From JABDMH01 sp964428345 (GTDB taxonomy: Bacteria; Bacteroidota; Bacteroidia; Chitinophagales; Saprospiraceae), in NCBI GenBank assembly GCA_964428345.1, contig CAYRYD010000023.1, positions 23,528 to 87,527 of the forward strand: a stretch of 64,000 nt of DNA. Reading direction: 5' to 3'. Below are positions 45,565-53,800 of this stretch, in pieces; position 1 is the stretch's first letter, and every line of letters starts with the position of its first letter. Both the position numbers and the translations under genes were made by a program. The notes beneath the pieces were generated by a model. That model made no database searches. It was not told where the DNA came from and saw nothing but the letters and a program-made list of their open reading frames with translations.

Positions 45565-45903
45565 ATGAACCCTGAAATCTGTCGTATAGCCGTACCTGTA
45601 CCCAACGGGTATAGTTTTCATCCACTGATCGACCTGATGTACTGTGTAGCCGATGGAAATTATTCCTGGCTTTATTTCTGCGATGGAAAAAAATACCTGA
45701 TCAGCAGAAACCTCAGGCACCTTGAAGATCACCTGCCCCCAGGCTGGTTTCTGCGAATACACAACAGCTATCTTGCGAATAAGGCACATATAACGCAGTA
45801 CACCAACAGCAGTGTCAATTGCATTCGCATGTCGAATGGGGAAGAACTGGAAGTTTCCCGGAGAAATCAGAAGCGCATAAGGGAGCAGTTTGTGATACTT
45901 TGA
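45565..45903 (+). CDS. Stand-alone LytTR DNA-binding protein 1
   Basis: A 112-aa protein made of only a LytTR domain, the DNA-binding half of LytR/AgrA response regulators; there is no receiver or membrane part. Blocks: LIDLMYCVADGNYSWLYFCDGKKYLISRNLRHLEDHL (residues about 21-57), WFLRIHNSYLANKAHITQYTN (the FxRIHxSYLVN signature) and SNGEELEVSRRNQKRIREQF. Arg/His of RIHNSYL and the VSRR segment are typical DNA-contact or structural residues. It is very like gene 46194 (same length, same NGEELEVSRRNQ), so the pair is a recent duplication. Its input signal and targets are unknown; with no receiver it may act constitutively or bind partners. Confidence 0.87.
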   Translation: MNPEICRIAVPVPNGYSFHPLIDLMYCVADGNYSWLYFCDGKKYLISRNLRHLEDHLPPGWFLRIHNSYLANKAHITQYTNSSVNCIRMSNGEELEVSRRNQKRIREQFVIL

Positions 45904-46116
45904 TAGAAAGTCCAGGTCCGGTTCCAATAGGCAGAATATATCCTGGCAACGAATCCCGGATAATTTCGAATTGGTCTTCTGAATCAGGAAAATCAGCCTT
46001 GTATATCAGTCAGCTTAGATCCCATCCTTCGCATGACTCTATTCGAGTTTCATCCAATGAAGTGTCCAATTCACAGAATACCGGAATATTATCTGGACAA
46101 ATACCGCCGAAAATGG

Positions 46117-46124
46117 TACTTTTG
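46117..46124 (+). promoter_or_regulatory. Candidate -7 element for LytTR gene 2
   Basis: TACTTTTG matches TAnnTTTG about 70 bp before ATG 46194. No clear TTTG -33 box at the right distance is visible, so the call is weak. Confidence 0.3.
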
Positions 46125-46193
46125 GGCTGATAGTGTTAGATAAGTTGGGATACGGACGCATTTTGCTAGTCATTATTGTTTGATCAAGTCCGT

Positions 46194-46532
46194 ATGAACG
46201 CTCAAAATTTACGACTGGCTATCCAGACGCCAGATGGCTACCAGATCTGTTCGGTAAAAGACCTGATTTACTGTGTAGCAGAAGGTAATTACTCCTGGTT
46301 GTATCTCACTGACGGCAGGAAATTCCTCCTATCCAAATCCCTGGGTGTTCTGGAACGCCGTTTACCGGAAGAATTCTTCATTCGAATCCACAACCGATAT
46401 CTTACGAACAAACTGCATATCATTCAGTACACCAATGGCGGAGTCAACTGCGTACGCATGTCAAATGGGGAGGAACTGGAAGTTTCGCGAAGAAACCAGC
46501 AACGCCTAAAGGAGCAATTTCTGATGATTTAA
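46194..46532 (+). CDS. Stand-alone LytTR DNA-binding protein 2
   Basis: A 112-aa LytTR-only protein, the closest paralogue of the 45565 gene. ATG 46194 is chosen over TTG 46176, giving the same length as its sister. Visible: VKDLIYCVAEGNYSWLYLTDGRKFLLSKSLGVLERRL, FFIRIHNRYLTNKLHIIQYTNGGVNCVRM and NGEELEVSRRNQQRLKEQF. It differs from the sister mainly in the N-terminal ten residues and at scattered surface sites. The 290-bp spacer between the two genes holds no coding frame worth calling. It lies just before the tandem palindrome array. Confidence 0.87.
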   Translation: MNAQNLRLAIQTPDGYQICSVKDLIYCVAEGNYSWLYLTDGRKFLLSKSLGVLERRLPEEFFIRIHNRYLTNKLHIIQYTNGGVNCVRMSNGEELEVSRRNQQRLKEQFLMI

Positions 46533-47571
46533 TTGGTATTGTGGTTTTATGGTTTTCTGGTGTTTTGGTTGAGGGCTGCTATTATTGAAGTAAGTGCCGT
46601 TGGAGCGGCGATTTGAATCGCCGGAGCAGTGCTGTACATGGGCGAATGAATTCGCCCCTCCAGAGGGATCTAAGATGTAAATTGTAAGTAGAGTTGGAGC
46701 GGCGATTTGAATCGCCGGAGCAGGCTGAACATGGGCGAATGAATTCGCCCCTCCAGGGGGATCTAAGTAGGAATTGTATAGTAGGGTTGGAGCGGCGATT
46801 TCAATCGCCGGAGCAGGCTGAACATGGGCGAATGAATTCGCCCCTCCAGGGGGATCTAAGATGTAAATTGTAAGTGCCGTTGGAGCGGCGATTTGAATCG
46901 CCGGAGCAGTGCTGTACATGGGCGAATGAATTCGCCCCTCCAGGGGGATCTAAGTAGGAAAATTGTATAGTAGGGTTGGAGCGGCGATTTGAATCGCCGG
47001 AGGATACTGTTCATGGGCGAATGAATTCGCCCCTCCAGGGGAATTAAGTAGTAGAATTGCATAGTAGGGTTGGAGCGGCGATTTGAATCGCCGGAGCAGT
47101 GCTGTGCAAGGGCGAATGAATTCGCCCCTCCAAGGGGATCTAAGATGTAAATTGTAAGTAGGGTTGGAGCGGCGATTTGAATCGCCGGAGCAGGTCTGTA
47201 CATGGGCGAATGAATTCGCCCCTCCAGGGGATTTAAGTAGTAGAATTGCATAGTAGTATGGAGCGGCGATTTGAATCGCCGGAGCAGGCCTGTACAAGGG
47301 CGAATGAATACGCCCCTCCAGGGGGATCTAAGTAGGAAAATTGTATAGTAGGGTTGGAGCGGCGATTTGAATCGCCGGAGCAGGCCTGTACAAGGGCGAA
47401 TGAATACGCCCCTCCAGGGGGATCTAAGTAGGAAAATTGTATAGTAGGGTTGGAGCGGCGATTTGAATCGCCGGAGCAGTAGCATTTTTCAAACCGGTAT
47501 CCTGTGTGATACTTCGGGCAGAATATTACTATATTATAGCAATTTTCATAAAATCTGTAAACCCATTTTTG
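46533..47571. other. Gene-free stretch holding the palindrome array
   Basis: About 1040 bp between LytTR gene 2 and the small unknown gene; most of it is the array. Open frames on the minus strand here encode only translated repeat and are not genes. The 90 bp after the last unit are AT-rich and probably include the promoter of the following gene. Confidence 0.8.
46601..47480. repeat. Tandem array of about 94-bp double-palindrome units (9 full + 1 partial copy)
   Basis: Copies begin (TGGAGCGGCG) at 46601, 46695, 46788, 46881, 46977, 47071, 47165, 47259, 47355 and 47451; spacing is 93-96 bp, and the last copy stops after its first palindrome. Each unit has an 18-nt palindrome CGGCGATTTGAATCGCCG, a linker of about 16 nt, a second palindrome GGGCGAATGAATTCGCCC, and flanking TGGAG / CTCCA arms that can pair with each other, so one strand can fold into a three-way junction. 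About 32 nt of variable spacer separates units. Copies are nearly identical, with small changes (e.g. TTTCAATC in copy 3, GAATAC for GAATTC in copies 8-9). It resembles REP/BIME-type elements. No transposase is nearby. Confidence 0.92.
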
Positions 47572-48084
47572 ATGAACGACAATCAAAACAAAAATTCAGA
47601 TCCGCAACCCGTTTCAAAACACATCCGGGACCTGGTTGTAATCTTTAATCTCAAACACAAGGGGGTAAAAGGAGCCGGCCCCGGTTTTTCGGTTCCAAAA
47701 GAACAGGTGATTCATATCGAACCGATAATCGGTGAGCCTTGTGATGACAAGACTCAACACCAGTTTGCGCTCACAACCCTGAGGATAAATAAAAAACAGA
47801 CCAAAGGCACCATCAGATTATATCATCGGGAAAATATGGATTATTACAGTTTCCATAGTGCACCGGTGTGGTCACGTGCCAGTGATGGAATAGACTATGA
47901 TTGGCAACTGACTATTACTCTCAGGAAAGATACAGGGGGGTCTCAGAAGGAGTCCTTCAGCTTACCCGAAAATGTCGATTTTAAAAATTATCCGAGGCTG
48001 GATGTCACTACAAACATCCATTCCGGTGCGGTGAAAGCTGCATCGATCCATGGTATTTGCCGGGTATATCTGGCCAATGCCTGA
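47572..48084 (+). CDS. Small protein of unknown function
   Basis: A 170-aa protein I do not recognise. ATG 47572 (MNDNQNKNSDPQPVSKHIRD) is preferred to an upstream start inside the array flank. It has no signal peptide or membrane segment, is polar and strand-rich, and contains KHKGVKGAGPGFSVPKEQVIHI, GTIRLYHRENMDYYSFHSAPVWSRASDGIDYDWQLTITLRK and a C-terminal IHGICRVYLANA. It ends 63 bp before the histidine kinase gene in the same direction, so co-transcription is likely and it may be a partner of that kinase. Its position directly after the repeat array suggests the array flanks its promoter. Confidence 0.6.
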   Translation: MNDNQNKNSDPQPVSKHIRDLVVIFNLKHKGVKGAGPGFSVPKEQVIHIEPIIGEPCDDKTQHQFALTTLRINKKQTKGTIRLYHRENMDYYSFHSAPVWSRASDGIDYDWQLTITLRKDTGGSQKESFSLPENVDFKNYPRLDVTTNIHSGAVKAASIHGICRVYLANA

Positions 48085-48147
48085 CATTTGTAGAAAGAGG
48101 TTGTAACGAACTTTTTTCATTCCAATGGGCTGAAAAACCCCAGGCAA

Positions 48148-49956
48148 ATGCGCGGAGTTAATTTATGGCTGGCAATCTTCACTCTGGTCTATCCTTTATC
48201 CGGTCAGGACTCAGACTCATTGCTCCTGCTCTACCGTGAAATTCCTTATCCTCAGGATCAAAGAGTGACTGATTCGGCATTGCACACCTACTTGCTGCAC
48301 CGTTTTACCAGTGACCTGGACAGTTGCTTTCATGACACATCCCGGACGACACCCTCACCACAACATACCGTTCTGATGCACTTGCTGGAAGGGCATTGCC
48401 ACTTGTATGGGCCGGTCAAATCTGACGCGGAAGCCTACCGGTGCTATCTGAAGGCCTGGGATCTCAGCAAAGATTTGGGAAATCAGGTACTGGAGGCCGA
48501 ATGCCTGCGAAACATGATTCGATACGGATTGTTTACCCGGCATCATCTGGATGAGCTGAATCAACTCATAGACCAGCATGCCGGACTGGCTGCTGATACC
48601 CTTGAAAAATTGCAGAACACCTATTTCAGGCTGCGGTACCAGGCCGAAAAGGACTACCTGGATCACGGAGATATCAATTATGATCCGGAAACCTGGCGCC
48701 AGATTATCGATCGTTGTCAGAGACTCCGGTTTTACCGGCTGGAGACCGAACTGCGAAGTGTTTTCGCGCAGATACTGGATTTTTGCGGGCAGACAGATCA
48801 GGCTTATGATGAACTGCAAAATGCCATGCGATCGGCAAGGTTGCATTCGGAGCCCTACTATCACAGCGTGCGTTTCACCTCGCTGACCAATCTGGGTCAC
48901 TACCGCCTACGGCAAAGGCTGTATGGGCAGGCCTTGGAAATTTTCAGAGAAGTGATGAAAACCGGTGTGAGCGATGAACTACTGACTAACCAGGCAAAAC
49001 TGTATGATTGGGTGGCTGAATGCTTCGAACAAACCGGGCAGGCTGACAGTGCCTTTCACTATCTGAATATTTCCTACCAGAAAGCCATGCAAGCTAAGGC
49101 GGATGAACATGCCACCGCAGTCAGGGAGATTCAGATCCGGTACGACAACGAACGGTTACAACGCTTCCTGACCGAAGAAAGTCTGAAACGAAAAAACAAC
49201 AATCTGATGGCCCTGCTGGGTGGATTGTTTCTCTTGCTCATCATTTTTCTGATCTGGCAAAAATACGACCGTCAGCGTCAGGAAGCCACTGCTCTTAGCC
49301 AGCAATTGAAGATCAGCAGCCAGGAAGCCCGGTTGAATGCCATCAATGCGCACCTGGATGGGCAGGAAACCGAGCGCCGGATCCTTGCGTCGCATCTGCA
49401 CGACCATATCGTCGGCCAGATCGTGGCTGCCAATCTACATCTGAAGGTAGCCGGTAAAGCGCATCCTTCATCACCGCTTCAGAAGTCGATGGAACTTATG
49501 CAGGAACTGGGCAACCAGGTCCGGAACATTTCCCACCGGCTCTATCCGCCGGTGTTGTTAAAATTGGGCATCGGACCGGCAATTATTGATCTTTGTGAAA
49601 AATACAGCAATAACCAGCTTCAATTTACCGCAAACAAGGAATCCGATGCAATCCGCTACCGGGGAGACAATGTGAGTAAAATCTACTACATCGTACAGGA
49701 ATTGCTCAATAACGTCCTCAAACACAGTCAGGCCACTCGCTGTGAAATTAATCTGCAGGATGATGATCACTATTTACAAATTGACATCTGCGACAATGGC
49801 ACCGGATTTTCACCGGACCCGGTGGGTGCCGGTTTGGGCCTGCAGACCGTTAAAGCACGAATAGAATCACTAGAAGGTAATTTTGAGTGCCGGTCACATC
49901 ATGCCGGAGGCACTCATTTTGTCTTAAAAATACCAGTCGGTAAATTATCAGGATGA
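48148..49956 (+). CDS. TPR sensor histidine kinase (HisKA_3 type), no adjacent receiver protein
   Basis: A 602-aa membrane kinase. A signal-like start (MRGVNLWLAIFTLVYPLSGQ) leads into a periplasmic tetratricopeptide-type region (about 60-335). One transmembrane helix (about 352-370, LMALLGGLFLLLIIFLIW) precedes a coiled-coil and the HisKA_3 dimerisation domain with LASHLHDHIVGQIVAANLHLK, His about 417 in the HD pair. The HATPase follows: YYIVQELLNNVLKHSQATRC with the N-box, then DNGTGFSPDPVGAGLGLQTVKARIESLEG. HisKA_3 kinases usually phosphorylate NarL-type regulators, yet none is in the window. Only receiver-less LytTR proteins are near. Its stimulus could be sensed through the TPR domain. 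Ends before a terminator-like hairpin at 50043. Confidence 0.88.
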   Translation: MRGVNLWLAIFTLVYPLSGQDSDSLLLLYREIPYPQDQRVTDSALHTYLLHRFTSDLDSCFHDTSRTTPSPQHTVLMHLLEGHCHLYGPVKSDAEAYRCYLKAWDLSKDLGNQVLEAECLRNMIRYGLFTRHHLDELNQLIDQHAGLAADTLEKLQNTYFRLRYQAEKDYLDHGDINYDPETWRQIIDRCQRLRFYRLETELRSVFAQILDFCGQTDQAYDELQNAMRSARLHSEPYYHSVRFTSLTNLGHYRLRQRLYGQALEIFREVMKTGVSDELLTNQAKLYDWVAECFEQTGQADSAFHYLNISYQKAMQAKADEHATAVREIQIRYDNERLQRFLTEESLKRKNNNLMALLGGLFLLLIIFLIWQKYDRQRQEATALSQQLKISSQEARLNAINAHLDGQETERRILASHLHDHIVGQIVAANLHLKVAGKAHPSSPLQKSMELMQELGNQVRNISHRLYPPVLLKLGIGPAIIDLCEKYSNNQLQFTANKESDAIRYRGDNVSKIYYIVQELLNNVLKHSQATRCEINLQDDDHYLQIDICDNGTGFSPDPVGAGLGLQTVKARIESLEGNFECRSHHAGGTHFVLKIPVGKLSG

Positions 49957-50042
49957 ATGACATTTATTTCGAATATTATTCACCTCGGCGACATATTTGA
50001 ATTTTCCGGTTGTTCCTTTTTTCTTCATTTTTTTTTTGGACC

Positions 50043-50063
50043 TCCCTATAAATAGGGATTTTT
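50043..50063 (+). terminator. Rho-independent terminator-like hairpin after the kinase gene
   Basis: TCCCTAT (50043-50049) and ATAGGGA (50052-50058) form a 7-bp stem with AA loop (a 4-nt or larger loop if the last pairs open), followed by TTTTT. It lies about 85 bp after the kinase stop. Confidence 0.6.
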
Positions 50064-50178
50064 CGACTTACCTATTTCAAGGATTGTGATTCAAATTGAC
50101 ACATCTTAGTTTTATCGGGTGTGAGAATAGGGGATTGGAAGTACAAGCTTTTGTCTTTACGTGCCCTGTGATTGATCT

Positions 50179-50189
50179 CAATTAAACAC
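50179..50189 (+). promoter_or_regulatory. CAATTAAACAC motif upstream of LytTR gene 3
   Basis: Exact second copy of the 11-mer found at 45544-45554, here 7 nt before the LytTR start. A related TTTAAACAC lies at 57112-57120 before LytTR gene 4. Confidence 0.35.
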
Positions 50190-50196
50190 TGAACGA

Positions 50197-50541
50197 ATGC
50201 ACCATCATGACGTCGACAACTATATTGCCATACCTGTTACTGGCGGCTATCGATTTCGCATGGTAGCTGAATTAATCTACTGCACTGCCAGTGGGAATTA
50301 CACCTGGTTACATTTTGAAGACGGCACGAAATACCTGCTGACCCGGACACTTAAGACCCTCGAAGAAAGGCTCCCTGCGCAGTTATTTATCCGGATACAT
50401 CATCATTCCCTGGTCAATAAAATGCACATTATGCAATACACCAACGCTGGAGTGAATACGGTCAGGATGATCAATGGCGAAGAGCTGGAAGTGTCCCGCC
50501 GAAATCAGCGAAAACTGCGGGAGGAATTCATTACTCTTTAG
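50197..50541 (+). CDS. Stand-alone LytTR DNA-binding protein 3
   Basis: A 114-aa LytTR-only protein. Family blocks: MVAELIYCTASGNYTWLHFEDGTKYLLTRTLKTLEERL, LFIRIHHHSLVNKMHIMQYTNAGVNTVRM and NGEELEVSRRNQRKLREEF. It shares the NGEELEVSRRNQ ending with genes 1 and 2 but is a more divergent paralogue, with its own MHHHDVDNYIAIPVTGGYRF start. It lies 261 bp before the 1832-aa giant gene in the same direction, with no gene between, so it may regulate that giant. That is an inference from gene order. Confidence 0.85.
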   Translation: MHHHDVDNYIAIPVTGGYRFRMVAELIYCTASGNYTWLHFEDGTKYLLTRTLKTLEERLPAQLFIRIHHHSLVNKMHIMQYTNAGVNTVRMINGEELEVSRRNQRKLREEFITL

Positions 50542-50802
50542 TCTGATAATAAGATTGACCAATAAGTAGATAAAATGACCAGTACCATCGCGATAAAGAC
50601 CACCTGTCAGGAATGGATACGATTCATTGAAATCGAATGAAATTATTTTAGGATTGATCATCGGGATTAATGTAAATTCAATAAAATCAATGAACTGCGA
50701 CTCCATGAAACCCCGACTCCATTTCACCCTGTATTTTTTATCTGCCGCCCTGCTAAATGGTGTTTCCCCCGGTTACACATGTAACAATTTAAATACAAAA
50801 GT

Positions 50803-53800
50803 ATGATGATGTCACCTGCAACCATCCGGATCAATATATTCCTAGCCGCCGCAATCCTTGGATTACTTCAATCTTCTTCAATGCATCTGCACAGTCAGGT
50901 TGAGTCGGGCGATTCGCTGGCGCTGGTCAGTTTACACAACGCCACCAATGGACCCAACTGGTTGATGACCTGGGATTTAAACCAGCCGGTTACCAACTGG
51001 TATGGAATTACGCTGACGAACGGTAATACCAGAGTCGCAGCCATTCAGTTGGGAAGCAACAATCTTGTGGGATCATTGCCCATGGAAATTGGCAACTTAT
51101 CCGAAATGAAAGACCTCGATCTGTCGGTCAATGGTCTGACAGATTCCCTTCCGTCTTCTCTTGGGAACCTCGTGAATTTAGAGACCCTCCGGCTTTCCTC
51201 AAACGCTTTCCTGGGCACCATCCCCGATACCATCGGCAATCTTACGGCGCTCACTTTACTTGCTTTGGATGAAAATCATTTTACGGGGGCAATACCGTCC
51301 TCCTTCGGAAATCTTGTCAACCTTGATTTTCTGATCCTGTCCAGGAATACCCTCGATGCAACACCACCAACGCTGGGTATGCTCACTAATCTCAGACAAT
51401 TGTCGCTGGAATTCAACTCGTTTAGCGGAAGTCTTCCCGGGTTTTTAGGGAATCTGGTCAATCTGGAACGACTGGATCTCAACGACAACAGTTTTAACGA
51501 CAGTCTGCCCATTTGGCTGGTTAATCTGATAAAACCGGAACTATATCTTGATCTTTCCAATAACAATCTCTTCGGACCTTTTCCTGTGGAATATTCCGGC
51601 TTGTGCGATATCCAATTCTATAATTTCTGCAATAATCCCGGTCTTCCCGCATCCGGTAATTTTGAAATATTCTGTGACCCGGAGTTGTACTCGATCACCA
51701 CTTCCAACTGTGACAGCTTGGTCTCGCCGAGTGGCAACCATACCTGGACCGAGAGCGGTACCTATCTGGACACCATAATTAATATGGGAGCCTGCGACTC
51801 CATCTTCACCGTGCATCTGGATATCTATCCATCCAGTAAAGTAATCCTGAATCTCACGGAATGCCATAAGTATGTCTTTGGAGACGATACGCTATACCAA
51901 TCGGTAGACACGGTGTATAACCTGCAATCTTCGACCGGCTGCGATAGCATTGTCGAGCTGCATCTGACCATTGTCAGTGACCCTATGTACTGCAATAGTC
52001 CACCAGAAGCCATCTGCATTGATTCTCTGATCCTTTATGCCGGTGATAGCTGCATGGTACCGCTGAATGCCCCTTTACTGGATGGAGGTAGTACCGATCC
52101 CGATGGAGATACGCTGACGTTCACATCGTCCTCCGGGCCATTGATGATGACCGGTTTCCATCAGGTTGGGCTGATCGTCAGTGACGGCCTGCTGACCGAT
52201 ACCTGCATGACCTTTGTGATCGTCCTGGATACCATGGCACCTTTGTTGACCGGAGCTTCCATCACTCTTCAACTCGATTCCAACGGTCAGGCGGAAACGA
52301 TGGCAGGCGATCTGGTGGCATCGCTGACCGATAATTGCGGAGTCAATTCCAATTCAGTCATGGCTAGTCAGACTCAGTTTGATACCAGCGATCTTGGGGT
52401 CAACCTGATCAATCTGACAGTAGTCGACTTCAACGGAAACCAGGGCCATGGTCAGGCCATGGTCACGGTCGAACCATATCCTGGCTTATCAAACCATCCT
52501 CCTGTGGCGTGGTGCATCGATACACTGGTGCTAAACACCGAATCTTCGGCCATGGTTTCTTTGATAGCAGAGCAGCTGGATGGCGGTTCGTATGATCCCG
52601 ATGGCGATACGCTGGTTTTTAGTCATTATCCTGCCGGGCCTTTCCAGATCGGCGCGAATCCGGTTTTTCTGGTGGTCTACGATGGTAACCTTACCGATAC
52701 CTGCGAAGCCATCCTGGTTTTAGTGGATACAACCGGATATCCATGCCAAATGGACGGGCAGCCTCCCATTGCCAATTGCCAGGATCTGATACTGGAGTTG
52801 GACGAAAGCGGAATGGCATCGCTGACACCAGAGGCTTTTTCGGAATTCTTTACGGACAACTGCGAGATTGACTCCATTTGGATTAGCGCCGGACAAACCA
52901 CATTTACCTGCAATGACCTGGACAGTATGCATCTGGTTACACTGATGGCACTCGATCCGGCCGGTAACAGTGCTGTCTGCACGGTCGAAGTCGCTGTAAC
53001 CAGTGGTACTTACGAACAGCTCCTTTATTGGACCGACGGAAGTGTCATATGGCAGCATAATCTGTCGGCCAATGTCAATGACTCTATAATAAACACCAGT
53101 TTGTTGATACCAATTCAGCTACTCTACTATGAACCGCAAAATGCTCTATTCATTGGTGATGGTCGTTTGATTCTTATGACCAACCTTCACGGTATGGTAC
53201 TCGATACGATTTTCGAAGCAGATACTTTCTCCTTCTCTTCATTCGATGTCGATCCTGTACACGGTGACCTCTATCTGTTGGGTATTCATACTAAGGCCAT
53301 CCATAAAGTGCCGCTGGATGGTTCGGGAAGCTCGGTGGTGAGGGACCTGGATTATCTTGCAAGCCCAATTCCCCGCAAGATCCAATGCGATCCGGTATCC
53401 GGTCTGTTGTACTGGACGGATTCGAATGATGGTAAAATTCGACGATGTAAGACAGATGGTAGCAATCTTGAGGTGCTGGTTGACTTTATGATGGGAGAGG
53501 GAAATGCTTATGGTCTGGATCTGGATTTGGATAACGGTCTGATGTATTGGACAAATCCGGTACTCAATAAAATCCAACAGTCTGATCTCGCTGGGAATTT
53601 CAGAGAAGATGTGGTTTCCGGATTGACAGAGTCACCAACCAGCTTAACCCTCTCGGATTCTCAGCTCTTCTGGCATAGCTCTAATACCATATTCAGGGCA
53701 CCTGTGACGGGTGATAGTGTCGTGATCGTAAGAGATCAACTATTTGAAATCTATGACATTGCGATTGCAGAACGACGTCAGCAGGGATCTGTCAACCCCT

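Noticed and set aside
46601..47480. CRISPR array
   Set aside because: Units are about 94 bp with two palindromes and nearly identical spacers; CRISPR needs short repeats with unique spacers, and no cas genes are present.
46506..47586. Overlapping minus-strand open frames rich in RRFKSPLQPYYTIFLL-type repeats
   Set aside because: They are translations of the palindrome array; the frames shift among copies and the peptide is only repeated spacer. No sign of a real gene.
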